A stretch of 64,000 nt of DNA from an uncultured Desulfuromonas sp. (GCF_963676955.1 NZ_OY781461.1:2908225-2972224), one strand, 5' to 3'; positions 52,607 through 62,826 are shown, numbered from the stretch's first letter. Program-made: numbers and translations. Notes: generated from the letters alone by a model not told the origin.

Positions 52607-53703
52607 ATGATTCTCAAGCTCAAGGCCATGCTGGTCAAGGAACTCAAGCAGATGTTGCGTGACCCGAAGATGCGCATTGTCGTGTTGGGATTTCCACTGG
52701 TGCAGATGCTGGTGTTTTCCTTCGCCCTGACCCTGGATGTCAAAAACATTGATCTGGTGATCGTTGATCTCGACCGCTCCGTCGTCACCCGCGAGCTGAC
52801 CGACGATTTCATTGCCTCCGGTTATTTCAAGGTGTCTGCCATGGTGGATTCGTTGACGCAGGCGCGTCAGTTGCTCGACCGTGGTGACGCCCGGGGGATT
52901 CTGCTGTTTGCCGCCGGAACGGCGCGTGATCTGGAGGCCGGAAAAAACGTGGCCGTGCAGTTGATCGCCGACGGCACCATGAGCAACGATGCCGGGATCC
53001 TGTTCAATTACGCCAGTGGTGTGCTACAGCGCTACAATCGTGCCTTGACGGCGCATATGGAGCCGTCCGTTGAATTGGTGCCGCGCAACCTGTTCAATGT
53101 CAATCTCGACAGCCGCAACTACTATGTGCCGGGGCTGATCACCCTGATGATTCTGGTAACCAGTACGTTGCTGACCAGTATTGCCATTGTTCGCGAAAAG
53201 GAGATCGGTACCATTGAGCAGGTGATGGTCACACCCATTGGCCGTTTTGAGTTCATTCTCGGCAAGACCCTGCCGTTTTTCCTCACCGGCTATCTGACCA
53301 CCACCATGATGTTCATCCTGGCACGGCTGGTGTTCGGCATTACCATTAAAGGCAGTGTGGTGCTGTTGATTTTCGTCATCGGGCTGAACATCCTTTCCTA
53401 TCTGGGGATGGCGTTATTGATCAGCACCATTTCTCATACCCAGCAGCAGGCGCTGTTGACGGCCTTTTTCATCATAATGCCCTGTGCGTTGCTCAGTGGT
53501 TATCTGTTTCGGTGAATAATATGCCATCAGCTGTTCAGTATCTGACGTATCTCAATCCAATGCGGTGGGGATTTGAAGCGATCACCGGCGTGGTGATCAA
53601 AGGCGCCGGACTGGCTGACTTATGGCAGCAGGTGATGTGGGAGATGATTCATGCCGTCGGCTTTCTGACCATTGCCGCAGCCAAGTTTCGTAAGACGTTG
53701 TAA
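52607..53703 (+). pseudogene. ybhR: ABC-2 exporter permease (YbhR-like), frameshifted near the C-terminus
   Basis: The frame from ATG 52607 runs 302 residues with a normal layout (TM1, periplasmic domain, KEIGTIEQVMVTPIGRFEF coupling segment, TM2-5) and stops at 53515, right after LLSGYLFR. The missing continuation is in the -1 frame from 53512 to 53703: NNMPSAVQYLTYLNPMRWGFEAI..., ending at the usual family length. Joining them gives YLFRVNNMP, which fits the family pattern FxFPIxNMP. So one base has been lost near 53511. This is a real mutation or a sequencing error. A GTGA overlap could alternatively let the last 63 residues be made as a separate peptide. Confidence 0.75.
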
Positions 53704-53894
53704 TGATGTCGGCAGGTTCGGCGCTGAATTTTCATAACAGAGATTCCCTTGTTTTTCCGTGGCATCATCCTCTCGACGGTCTCTTATTTACAATCCGGCT
53801 CAACGCAGTGTGTGTATGAAGTGACGGATTCGGACCATGAAGAATCAAAAGATGGGATCACGCTGTGAAGAATTATGCTCAGGAAGGATTTTTA

Positions 53895-54416
53895 TTAATC
53901 TTCCGGCATATTGTTGCGATACCAGTTGATCGTCTTCTCAAGAACGTCCTTGTAAAGACGAATTTCGCTCATCTCAATGCCACCGGCCTGGGAGGAAATC
54001 TGGAGTTGCTGAATGCTCTCCGGCAGACCACCGTATTGCTCCTGACAATAGGCATTGACGATGGTATTTATACGCCAGAGAAAACCATCATGCCCTTCAA
54101 CTGCTTGGATTCGTTGGAGAATATCGTAGGTGACACGGGTTTCAATTTCTCGTTGATAACGCAGGGCGTAGAAGATGATCATCAATCCGGTCAGCAGGAT
54201 CATGCTGACCGGCATGGATCCGATCCCGGGGATATCCGGCAGAATTTCAGCAACAAACAACAGAATGCCAACCATAAAAAAACAGGCGCCAATGCCCAAG
54301 GCGGAATAGGTGTGATGCGAACGCTGTTTGAGTAAAGAGTCGTAATCGATATCATGAAGGTTGATGTGTTGGGCGCGTTCGATATATTGTTGTTCGGTGC
54401 GGTTAAGGTTGAGCAT
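53895..54416 (-). CDS. hypothetical membrane protein
   Basis: 173 residues, with two TM helices near residues 38-60 and 68-88 (ALGIGACFFMVGILLFVAEIL and PVSMILLTGLMIIFYALRY), an N-terminal basic helix before them, and a soluble C-terminal half of about 80 residues. No known family. TM topology and upstream CAGGAGACC support a real gene. Single gene between the exporter and a small plus-strand gene. Confidence 0.6.
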   Translation of the reverse strand: MLNLNRTEQQYIERAQHINLHDIDYDSLLKQRSHHTYSALGIGACFFMVGILLFVAEILPDIPGIGSMPVSMILLTGLMIIFYALRYQREIETRVTYDILQRIQAVEGHDGFLWRINTIVNAYCQEQYGGLPESIQQLQISSQAGGIEMSEIRLYKDVLEKTINWYRNNMPED

Positions 54417-54491
54417 GGGTCTCCTGCGTGGTGCGCTGAGTCCTGAGTCTTGGCCTCATGATGTCATGTAATGAAAACGAGGTGAACAAAA

Positions 54492-54728
54492 ATGGCAGTG
54501 TATTCTATCGTGGGCGCGATCGCCCTGATTGTCGTGATTTTTTTTGTATCGGTTCTGACTCCCTTGCCCTGGTATCAATATCTTCCCTTTGCGGCGCTGT
54601 TTATTCTGGCGTATTTTTGGGAAAAGATCATCAAGATTTTCAGGGGCTCAGATGCGGGGAAAAGTCGTTTGTTTCGTAAAGGCAAGGCGCGCAAACGAAC
54701 GTCGACGCATCAGGGAAAACGGATTTAA
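54492..54728 (+). CDS. small two-helix membrane protein
   Basis: 78 residues: two TM helices (about 6-24 and 30-46) and a strongly basic tail (KSRLFRKGKARKRTSTHQGKR). GAGGTG precedes the ATG. No family recognised. Followed by a bidirectional terminator. Confidence 0.55.
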   Translation: MAVYSIVGAIALIVVIFFVSVLTPLPWYQYLPFAALFILAYFWEKIIKIFRGSDAGKSRLFRKGKARKRTSTHQGKRI

Positions 54729-54742
54729 GTCGTCATAAGGTG

Positions 54743-54786
54743 ACACAAAAACGCCGACAGAAGAAGTTCTGCCGGCGTTTTTGTGT
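54743..54786. terminator. bidirectional terminator
   Basis: ACACAAAAACGCCG and CGGCGTTTTTGTGT arms with an inner CAGAA/TTCTG section and one A-C mismatch. A-rich and T-rich flanks allow use for both convergent genes. Confidence 0.8.
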
Positions 54787-54797
54787 GGAAGGCTGTT

Positions 54798-55286
54798 TTA
54801 TTCGCGGTTGTGGCAATCACGACATTTGGTCGGTCCGGCACCATTGTCAGCGTGACAGCCGCGGCAGGTGGCGTGAAACTCCTTCTTGCTTTTTGTGATT
54901 TTACCGGGCGGGGTGCTGGTGTGACAGGTGTCACAGCTCATCATCTCCACATGAGCACGGTGATTGAAGAGAACCGCCCCGAACGGACATTGCAGCTCGA
55001 CGGAAACAATCGACGTCGTTGCTTGTTCGGCCGTCGGCTTTTTCACCTCGGAATGCATGAACTCGGCGACAGAGCAATCAGATGAAGGCATGAGAGTCGC
55101 ATGGGGGGATGTTTTTTCCGCCGTTGACTCTGGTTCAACAGCTGCGGTCTGAGGTTCTTCTGCCGGTTGCGGGGCTTCCTGAATGGCTTTGCTCAAGGAG
55201 GCCGCATGCTGCGTCGGCGCTTCGTCCGAGCTGCAGGCGGTCATTGATAACAGCAAAACCGTCATAATGGTCATCCATCGAAACAT
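54798..55286 (-). CDS. trihaem cytochrome c7-like lipoprotein
   Basis: 162 residues. Lipobox SMTAC, then an acidic Pro/Glu-rich linker of about 65 residues, a conserved-looking Cys pair region, and a C-terminal c7-type module: FNHRAHVEMMSCDTCH, CRGCH and CRDCH, three haems in about 55 residues. PpcA-type c7 proteins are soluble periplasmic electron carriers; here the module is tethered to a membrane by a lipid and a flexible arm. Strong AGGAGGAG ribosome site. Single gene, about 14 kb from the main cytochrome locus. Confidence 0.85.
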   Translation of the reverse strand: MFRWMTIMTVLLLSMTACSSDEAPTQHAASLSKAIQEAPQPAEEPQTAAVEPESTAEKTSPHATLMPSSDCSVAEFMHSEVKKPTAEQATTSIVSVELQCPFGAVLFNHRAHVEMMSCDTCHTSTPPGKITKSKKEFHATCRGCHADNGAGPTKCRDCHNRE

Positions 55287-55447
55287 AAAACTCCTCCTGT
55301 GTGTTCAGTAACCATATTAAAGAAAACTATTCTACCACTTTGACGCTAAGTTTCAAGGGGTTGTGTGTCTACCTTTGCGGATAGTCTAATAAAACAAATA
55401 TGTTGTATGGAAAAGTTAAAGTTTTTTCTAGTATTCTGTCAATGCTG

Positions 55448-55492
55448 AAAATTCGAGTGTATGGTGCGAGGCAAGGCCAGACTCGAAAATTT
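55448..55492. other. imperfect inverted repeat after the megasynthase gene
   Basis: AATTCGAGT and ACTCGAAAATT with one bulge and a 22-base loop, 20-65 bases past the stop at 55513. Possibly a weak 3' end hairpin; no T-run. Confidence 0.3.
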
Positions 55493-55512
55493 AGTGTTGA
55501 TAGAGCATTCGC

Positions 55513-58500
55513 TTAAATAACGCGTAGCGAGAATGATTTCATCTGGTATATCACTTTGCCGTCAACCTGCAGGAAACCATCCGCCGTGAGCGTTTTTCGC
55601 GTATCATCCACGGCGGTAATCACCGCCTCGACCGTCACGATCGTGTTGGTCGGGATGATCTGCCCCCGGTACATCCAATGATGGTTGTGGTTAAGGGTGA
55701 TTGGTTCGAAGACCGTGTGTTCATCACATTTCCAGCGCTGGTCGGCGACATATTTGAGCAGCTGTTGAAAAGATTCAAGGCCCAAAGACCCGGGACATAC
55801 CGGATCCTGATAAAAATGGGCTTGGAAAAACCACTCAGCGGGATCAACCTTTTTCGTGCCGCGAATGTACCCCAACTGCTGCGGGCCACCGTCAGCAACG
55901 AACAAGGCGATATCGTCGATCATGCGCAATTGTTCGTCCGGGAACGGTGCCGGATGCGGATACGGCAGGCTCACCGCCCGTTGTTGTTCCTCCGCTGTCG
56001 GTTGATACAGCGCGGCATCGCGAATGCCGATCTGATTGGCCAGAGCCTGTTCGGTGAAAAAGCCGAACACCGTATCTCCGGTGTACACCGCACCGTGACG
56101 GTCTTCCACGCTAAAATCGTAGCTTTGAATAATCATGCCGCCGCTGCTCGACACCCGGGTCAGTTTGACGGTGGTGGTCAGGGTGCCGGTCTGCGGGGTA
56201 ACCTGACGATGCTGGACGGCATTGCCATCCAGATTGCGGAAACACAGGTCACTATCACTGGTCAGGGCCGAGCCGACATAGGCCGCCATCCAGCCGCACG
56301 GTTGCAGGGCGATCTCCAGCAGCACACTGAACGGCATCTGGCCGGTGCGCTCTTCGCCGAAGTACCAGGCATCGCCGGGCACATCGTATTGCGCTTCAAT
56401 CGTGCCACCGGCTTCCATCTTCCATGCCTCGGCATGGACTCCGGTCACCCGATCGAGAAACTGGAACGGCGGACGGGGCAGACGGGCGATACGCCGTTGC
56501 TGATCAAAGACCTTATACGGTTCACCGAACGCCTCGGACGGATTGCCGTTGGAGTAGGCGAGAATACTGTCATAGTCGTAGATAGCCGGTTTGATCACGG
56601 TTTTTTCAACCTGAGGAGCCGCCTGCCAGCGTTGTTGGATTGCGTCACGGCTGATACCGCTGAGGCGGACCGACATATTGATGATTTCGACAATCGGCTT
56701 GCCGTCGGCATACATCAGGGCATCGACAATGGCATAGGGTTCCGGACGGTAACCTAACTCTTTCAGGGTGACTTCATAGGTGACGGTCCTGGTGTGTTCG
56801 GTCACCTGACCACGGCACTTGAGTTGACTGCCGACTCCCGGCACCGGTTGCCAGACCGCTTCATTCTCGGCGGTGACCCAGCCCATGCGCATCAGGTAAA
56901 TGCGCAACGTATGCAGACAGCACTCGTACATCAGGGTGCCGGGCATGACGTTGTCATCGCAGAAATGGCAGGTGAGAAACCAGTCTTCCGGTTGAATATC
57001 CATCTCGGCGCGGATCTGTCCGAGACCGAACCGACCGCCGCCGGGGATGATCTCCGTCACCCGGTCGACCAGTTCGAGATGGCCGCTGGGCAGGGTGTAG
57101 GGCTTGTGGACGGCCAGTGCCGCGAACGCCTCGCCAAAACAGCTGACCAGATCACCACGACGTAGCGCCGCCACCTGATCCGCCGTATAGCTTTCATGGG
57201 TCATGGGCACCAGATCCTGCCAGTCAGCCGGGCGTTTGCCTTGCTGCGCCATCAGGTCGAACTTGGTGTGGACGATCCCTTTACCGGCATCAAGCTCCTG
57301 TTGAGAGAAGAATCCGGCACAACCGTTACGCATGGTCATCAGCGGTTGGCCGTTGACGGTGCTGTCGAATTCAAAGCGGAACAGCCAGGTGTCGCCCTGA
57401 CGGAAGAAACGCTCAATGCGGATATCGTAACGAATGACATCACCGGGCTGGGGCAGTTCACCGTGGAACTCGACGATGGCATCCAGCAGCCGATACACCG
57501 CATGGCCCTTGGTGTGGAAGTCGATGCCGAGATAGCCGGACAAAAACAGGTCGGCCTGTCCGGCTTCCACGGCAACACAGGTGGGAATGCGTTCGCCGTC
57601 GAGATACCAGCGGTCCGCCGTGACATCGTGCTCGGTGATCACCCGGCCATGGCTCATGGAGCAGGGCTCCCCCTCCACTTTGATGATGCGGTCGACCAGC
57701 ATTAAGGGCTCATCCGGCAGCCGCACGCGGGTGGGGTGGTCGTCGATGGGGGCAAAGCGCGGACCGAGCATGGCGGCAATGGAGCCAATAGCAAACTCCA
57801 TGCATTTGTCGCGATCAAAGGCCACGGCTTGCTGCGGCTTGGCCACTGGTGGCGCGGTCGGCACGGGTTGTGGTGGAGCCACCGGCTGCACCTCGGCGGG
57901 CAGATGGGCACGCAGTTGTTTTTGCAGTTCCAGGTTGCGCTGCATGAGTTGTTGAATCTGCTCCGACACGCCGAGAAAAGTGTCGTGGCTGGCCGCATGA
58001 TGGTGCTGGGTGCGGTTCATGGTGGCAAACAGCGGGTCGCTGATCGGTTGTATTTGCGCCGCTGATGTGCTTGGTGTCGGCTGTGGTGCGACTGCCGCCG
58101 GTGCCGGAGATGACGGAACATCGTAGGAGTTCTGTTGCTCCACCGGGCAGGGCGGCAGTGCCGGCTTGGCCAGTCCGTTGGTCAGGATGACGGCGTTAAC
58201 CGTCTTGGCGGTGGGGTGTGCCACACCGATCTCATCCTGCTCCAGAAGCGTCTGGTCGCAGCCCACCCCTTCGGCAATCAGTTGCGCCATCAACCGGGTG
58301 ACGGTGACGGCCATGGGCTGGTTGTCGACATGAACCGGTCGCACCATGTGGGGACGCTCACCGAGGATGCGCGGAATCATGCGCGAGCATGAATTGCCGC
58401 TACCGGTCTCGATAAACAGGCGCACACCGTCATTGTAGGCATTCTCAATTACGCGGACAAAATCGATACGATCCACCGCCTGGGCGAGGATGGCCGCGGC

Positions 58501-61500
58501 GCAGCTTTCCGTATCCGGCGTGTAGGGCTGACCACTGGCGCAACTGTAGAAACGGATACCCTCCGGTGGCGTAGTCGGAAACAGGTGCAGGTCGTGATAC
58601 GGTTTTGCCACCATGGTCGGCACCGGGCAGTGAACCGTGGTCACCCCTTTGAGTTCAATGAATGGACAGCCGAGTTCAGCCACCAATGCCTCGACATCGG
58701 CCCGTTGACCGCCGATGACGCATTCCTGCGGGGTGTTGATGATCAACAGGTAAACCCGTTCGCGGTTCTGTAGCGCCTGTTCAACCTGCTGCGCAGCAAC
58801 AGGGACAATACCCAGCGTCCAATCGACATCGTCACTGTCCGGCAGTTGCCAGAGTTGTCGCGCGCTGTCACAGGGACCGCCGAGATCGCGGGTAAACAAC
58901 GGCGAGGCTTCAATCCGTTCCAACATGGCATCACGTTGTTGCCAGGCTTTGAGAGAAAACAGACTCGACGATTCACCCAGACTGTAGCCAATGGCCGCCT
59001 GTGGTGAAACGCCAAAGCGACGCACCAGATCACTCAGCGCCGTACACAACGCCACATGGGCGATGATCATGCCGTTGTGATCCTCCTCGATCTGCGCGCG
59101 ATCGGAGCCGTTCCAGAACAGCTGCGGCTGAAATTGATCCTTGAGGCGCTGGTTGTCACGATGCTGCTGCTCAAAGATCTCCGGCCACAGCAGGCCCAGC
59201 TCTCGTCCCATGTGAGGGAAGTGATTGCCGGAGCCGGGGAAGATAAACGCCACCTGGCCGTTGTCGCTCAGCGGTGTCGGATTGTAGAACACGTTGTCGC
59301 GAGCGCGGGCGGGAAGGAGGGCACCGCCGCGACCATCGAGACGTTGCTCCGGGTGGTGTGTCAGGTGCTCACGGGCAAAGGCAATCTGCTCGTTGAGTTC
59401 CGCCACATGCGCACAGACCAGGGTCAATGCCAGTCCCGGTGTATTATCCGGCTGCGAACTGCGTCGCCACTGTGTCGCCATGGTGTGAATGGCAGTCTGG
59501 TTCTGCTGATTCAGCCACTGGTCCAGTTCGGTCAGCTTGCTGAGCAGGTGACCCGGCGTCGATCCGTAGACGGCAAACAGGGCACGACTCAAGGGACCCG
59601 CGGGCAGGCGTCCCGGTAGCGGCGCTTCGCCACGCTCCTCCTCGACAAGGCGTACCGCCGCCAGCAGACCGCCGGTGGCCGTGCTGGTCACCAGTGCCCG
59701 GCGCGGTCCGTCATGGCGATTATGCAGCCAATAGCGGGCGGCACTGTCTGCCGCTGTCGGCAGAATGCGATGGTGCAGCGAGAGTGCCGCGGCAATGACA
59801 CCGACGAGACCCGCCGCTTCACCACTGTGGCCATACCGCTCTGAGGTGGAAACGGGCCGCGCCGAATTCATCTTCCGGCGCAAAAGGCCCAGCGCCGAAG
59901 CGTTCGGGGCAATATGATCGACATATGCCGTGTTGTTGACGTCGGCAAGTTGGCTCATCGCTTCCGGACGTGGTGTCGTCAAACTGTCATCTGCTGCTGA
60001 AGCAATGTTTATGTCATGAATTTGCGCGTAAATGGTATGGCCCTGTTGCCGGGCTTCTGACAGAGGCATGAGAACGACGGAACAGGCCCCTTCATTGATT
60101 GGTGTATAGCCGGCAAGACGGCCGGCACTGAGCTGGGCGCGAATGTCGCCGGGCAGATCAACACCGCCGACAATGGCCAGTTTGACATCGTTGCGGCGCA
60201 ATGCTTCCGTGGCCAGCTGCAAGGCTTGCACCGCGGAGTTCTCTTCGGCCGCCACCGTAAAGCTGGAGCCGCCGCATTTGAATTCACGGGCAATGCGGCT
60301 GGCCACCACACTGCCCAGGGCACCCATGGTGCGGTTGGCGGTCAGCGGTGGGCAGATGGCGTCACGCAAGGTGTCACACCACTGTTCAAGCTGTTGCTGA
60401 TCGAGATCGCTACCGCTTTGCTCCGCCCACCGGCGCACCCGTTCGGGCAATCCCCAGCGCAGGCTGAAGCTGGTGGCATTGAGATCGAGTCCGGTACCGA
60501 CAAACACACCGGTGGTGAGATGGTCATGGTCCTTGAGCCCTGCGTCAGCCAGAGCCGCCGCGGCACTTTTCAGCATCAGCGCCTGACGCGGCAACATCTC
60601 CTTAAGTTCCGTGGGCGGAATGCGGAAGGTGCCCGGCTGCACCGCAACCTGATCGAGGTAGTGTCCCGACCCGCTGTTTTGTTGTGAAAATTCTTTTTTA
60701 AACCAGTGACTGGTTTCCGCGCCATACCAGTGATGCGGTGAGGAAAAGGGGGCCTCAGTCTGGTCTGACAGCCAGTCGCGACGAAAGGCTGCGCTGTCGG
60801 CATGGTCGGCCAGACGCACATCCAGACCGACGATGGCAATCGGCTCCGTCGCATGTTGTGGCTGGGCCGGTGTTTGTGGGCAAGCGTTGCCGGTCCATTC
60901 TTCAAGTAACAGATGGGCATTGATCCCGCCGAAACCAAAGGCGCTGACCGCGGCCCGTCGCGGTCGCGTTTCACTGCGCTGCCACGGGCGACAGGTAGGT
61001 AATACGTCAAACGGGCTGTCTTCCATGCCCATCTGTTCACCGGCCTGATGAAATCCGGCCGTGGGCGGCAATTGTTCATGTTTGAGAGCCAGCAGGGTTT
61101 TAATCACCGCAGCCGACCCGGCAGCGGTGAGCAGGTGGCCGATATTCGATTTGACGGAGCCGATAACACAGCGATGATCCGTGGTCCGGTCCTGCCAGAG
61201 CTGTTTGAGACTGGCAAATTCAACGGCATCGCCGACCGGGGTGCCGGTGGCGTGGCATTCGATGTGATCAACATCCTGTGGCTGCCAGCCCGCTTGTCTG
61301 TAGGCGGCGCGCATGGCGCGCAGCTGGCCTTCCGACATGGGCGCCAGCAGACTGCCGCCGATATCGTTGGACAGCCCGATGCCGGCAATCTGGGCGTAAA
61401 TGTGGTCACCGTCGCGCAGTGCATCCTCGGTGCGTTTGAGCAGCAGCACACCGGCGCCTTCACCGACCACCAGACCGTTGCCGGACTGATCAAAGGGCGC

Positions 61501-62238
61501 ACAGACACCTGTGGGAGACAGGGCGTGTAACTGGGAGAAGCCCATCTGGGTGTATTGTGAGTCAGGTCGGGCAACACCACCGGTGAGCATGGCGTCGGCG
61601 CGGCCCGATTGCAGTTCAGCCACGGCCAGCTTGATGGCATACAGCGAGGAGGCACAGGCAGCGTCCAGGGTGAAGCAGGTGCCGCCGAGTCCCAGGGCCT
61701 TGCCGAGTACCGCGGCCGGCAGGCCGGTCATATAGCGATTGAGCGGCGATGTGCTGGTTTCGAGCTGTTGGTCGAAAAGTTGTTCATAGATGGTTCGACC
61801 GACATAGTCCTGAGCCAGCTTGGAGGCGGTTTCACTGGGCAGGGCCAGGTTGCCGACAATAACGCCCATGCGTTGTTTATCGATGTTTGTCGGATTGGCA
61901 TCCTGCCAGGCCGTCACGCCGGCTTGCAGCAACAGCTGAAAGAGAGGATCCAATTGGCGGACCAGATTCTCGTCAATATTTAATCGATCAAAGGGCAGGT
62001 CGAGTGTGAAGTTGTCGACAAAACAGGCTTTTTTAGAATAAACACAATCCGTTTTGCCTTCTTCCGGATGGTAGGCTTCATCAACCGGCAACTGCCAGCG
62101 CCCCTTGGGCGGTTGGGATGCCGTGGCAACACCATCACGAATAATAGACCAGAACTGTTCCAGAGTCGGGGCTTGGGGAAAGATGCCGCCGATTCCAACA
62201 ATGGCAACAGCGGGACGTTGGCTAGATTCAGAGTGCAT
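55513..62238 (-). CDS. PUFA-synthase-like megasynthase (KS-CLF-AT-DH-DH-DH-DH)
   Basis: 2241 residues. Ketosynthase about 9-447 with Cys195 (DAACASS), His329 (HATGT) and His368 (SNIGH). Chain-length factor about 465-880, where the active Cys is replaced by Glu665 (VAAEENS). Acyltransferase about 995-1310 with Ser1086 in GYSLGES. A Pro-rich linker (1360-1480) with coiled-coil-like EQIQQLMQRNLELQKQL. Then two FabA-like double hotdog pairs: 1505-1650/1715-1865 (His1758, HFCDDNVMPG) and 1920-2065/2095-2241 (His2141, HFYQDPVCPG). This equals PfaB plus PfaC of bacterial PUFA synthases in one chain. No carrier-protein motif, ketoreductase or enoylreductase is found in it or beside it, so partners must be elsewhere. 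Single gene as far as the window shows. Confidence 0.88.
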   Translation of the reverse strand: MHSESSQRPAVAIVGIGGIFPQAPTLEQFWSIIRDGVATASQPPKGRWQLPVDEAYHPEEGKTDCVYSKKACFVDNFTLDLPFDRLNIDENLVRQLDPLFQLLLQAGVTAWQDANPTNIDKQRMGVIVGNLALPSETASKLAQDYVGRTIYEQLFDQQLETSTSPLNRYMTGLPAAVLGKALGLGGTCFTLDAACASSLYAIKLAVAELQSGRADAMLTGGVARPDSQYTQMGFSQLHALSPTGVCAPFDQSGNGLVVGEGAGVLLLKRTEDALRDGDHIYAQIAGIGLSNDIGGSLLAPMSEGQLRAMRAAYRQAGWQPQDVDHIECHATGTPVGDAVEFASLKQLWQDRTTDHRCVIGSVKSNIGHLLTAAGSAAVIKTLLALKHEQLPPTAGFHQAGEQMGMEDSPFDVLPTCRPWQRSETRPRRAAVSAFGFGGINAHLLLEEWTGNACPQTPAQPQHATEPIAIVGLDVRLADHADSAAFRRDWLSDQTEAPFSSPHHWYGAETSHWFKKEFSQQNSGSGHYLDQVAVQPGTFRIPPTELKEMLPRQALMLKSAAAALADAGLKDHDHLTTGVFVGTGLDLNATSFSLRWGLPERVRRWAEQSGSDLDQQQLEQWCDTLRDAICPPLTANRTMGALGSVVASRIAREFKCGGSSFTVAAEENSAVQALQLATEALRRNDVKLAIVGGVDLPGDIRAQLSAGRLAGYTPINEGACSVVLMPLSEARQQGHTIYAQIHDINIASAADDSLTTPRPEAMSQLADVNNTAYVDHIAPNASALGLLRRKMNSARPVSTSERYGHSGEAAGLVGVIAAALSLHHRILPTAADSAARYWLHNRHDGPRRALVTSTATGGLLAAVRLVEEERGEAPLPGRLPAGPLSRALFAVYGSTPGHLLSKLTELDQWLNQQNQTAIHTMATQWRRSSQPDNTPGLALTLVCAHVAELNEQIAFAREHLTHHPEQRLDGRGGALLPARARDNVFYNPTPLSDNGQVAFIFPGSGNHFPHMGRELGLLWPEIFEQQHRDNQRLKDQFQPQLFWNGSDRAQIEEDHNGMIIAHVALCTALSDLVRRFGVSPQAAIGYSLGESSSLFSLKAWQQRDAMLERIEASPLFTRDLGGPCDSARQLWQLPDSDDVDWTLGIVPVAAQQVEQALQNRERVYLLIINTPQECVIGGQRADVEALVAELGCPFIELKGVTTVHCPVPTMVAKPYHDLHLFPTTPPEGIRFYSCASGQPYTPDTESCAAAILAQAVDRIDFVRVIENAYNDGVRLFIETGSGNSCSRMIPRILGERPHMVRPVHVDNQPMAVTVTRLMAQLIAEGVGCDQTLLEQDEIGVAHPTAKTVNAVILTNGLAKPALPPCPVEQQNSYDVPSSPAPAAVAPQPTPSTSAAQIQPISDPLFATMNRTQHHHAASHDTFLGVSEQIQQLMQRNLELQKQLRAHLPAEVQPVAPPQPVPTAPPVAKPQQAVAFDRDKCMEFAIGSIAAMLGPRFAPIDDHPTRVRLPDEPLMLVDRIIKVEGEPCSMSHGRVITEHDVTADRWYLDGERIPTCVAVEAGQADLFLSGYLGIDFHTKGHAVYRLLDAIVEFHGELPQPGDVIRYDIRIERFFRQGDTWLFRFEFDSTVNGQPLMTMRNGCAGFFSQQELDAGKGIVHTKFDLMAQQGKRPADWQDLVPMTHESYTADQVAALRRGDLVSCFGEAFAALAVHKPYTLPSGHLELVDRVTEIIPGGGRFGLGQIRAEMDIQPEDWFLTCHFCDDNVMPGTLMYECCLHTLRIYLMRMGWVTAENEAVWQPVPGVGSQLKCRGQVTEHTRTVTYEVTLKELGYRPEPYAIVDALMYADGKPIVEIINMSVRLSGISRDAIQQRWQAAPQVEKTVIKPAIYDYDSILAYSNGNPSEAFGEPYKVFDQQRRIARLPRPPFQFLDRVTGVHAEAWKMEAGGTIEAQYDVPGDAWYFGEERTGQMPFSVLLEIALQPCGWMAAYVGSALTSDSDLCFRNLDGNAVQHRQVTPQTGTLTTTVKLTRVSSSGGMIIQSYDFSVEDRHGAVYTGDTVFGFFTEQALANQIGIRDAALYQPTAEEQQRAVSLPYPHPAPFPDEQLRMIDDIALFVADGGPQQLGYIRGTKKVDPAEWFFQAHFYQDPVCPGSLGLESFQQLLKYVADQRWKCDEHTVFEPITLNHNHHWMYRGQIIPTNTIVTVEAVITAVDDTRKTLTADGFLQVDGKVIYQMKSFSLRVI

Positions 62239-62826
62239 GAATTTTCCGTATAGAACATCAACAGAGCGTTTAAAAACAGCTCATGGATGGGTGACCAAAA
62301 GAGTCGGTTTCGTTTACAGCCGGGCGGTTTGGCCAGGCGGTTTTGTGAGGTTTTAAAATCCTATCATTCAAAACCGTGGGTGCCAAAAGCCACGGACGGC
62401 TTTTTGCAAAAAACATCATCAGTAAACTGGGCGTTGAGAGGGGACCCATGTAAAACACATCCTTATACTACAAATGGCGGGTGAATGAAAGGTATGTTGC
62501 CTGTCATCCCATTGCGTCTGTATGCCTATTTTTTTCATAATGACAACAAGATCTCTTTAGAACAGGCTTTTTTCAAATCGGTCTATTGGAGCTGAATGAG
62601 AAAAGCGTTAACGCAACCATATCTTAATAATGCCACTTGTTCTCATAAGCAATTATCGTTATGATGGCGGCTGTTTTATGCGTTATCTCCTTGAAATCAG
62701 AATAGTTCGGAGTGTTTCTTATATGATGACTTTTTTACTCGTTATTTCTGATAATTGTCCGCCGATCAAGAGCAACGGGTTTGTGCGACAAACCGGAGTT
62801 ATCGTGTTACATGACGTGGATAATTC
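62239..62826. other. intergenic region between megasynthase and sensor kinase
   Basis: About 590 bases with stop codons in all frames at short intervals. Short open frames (for example 62630-62830) lack ribosome sites and protein-like features. Holds the divergent promoters of both genes; no clear box, riboswitch or repeat is recognised. Confidence 0.5.

Noticed and set aside
53500-53520. Programmed -1 ribosomal frameshift in the permease gene
   Set aside because: No slippery heptamer of the X-XXY-YYZ type and no clear downstream structure; a lost base is simpler.
55678-56757. 359-codon open frame on the plus strand inside the megasynthase gene
   Set aside because: Antisense to well-conserved dehydratase domains; composition is that of a complement frame.
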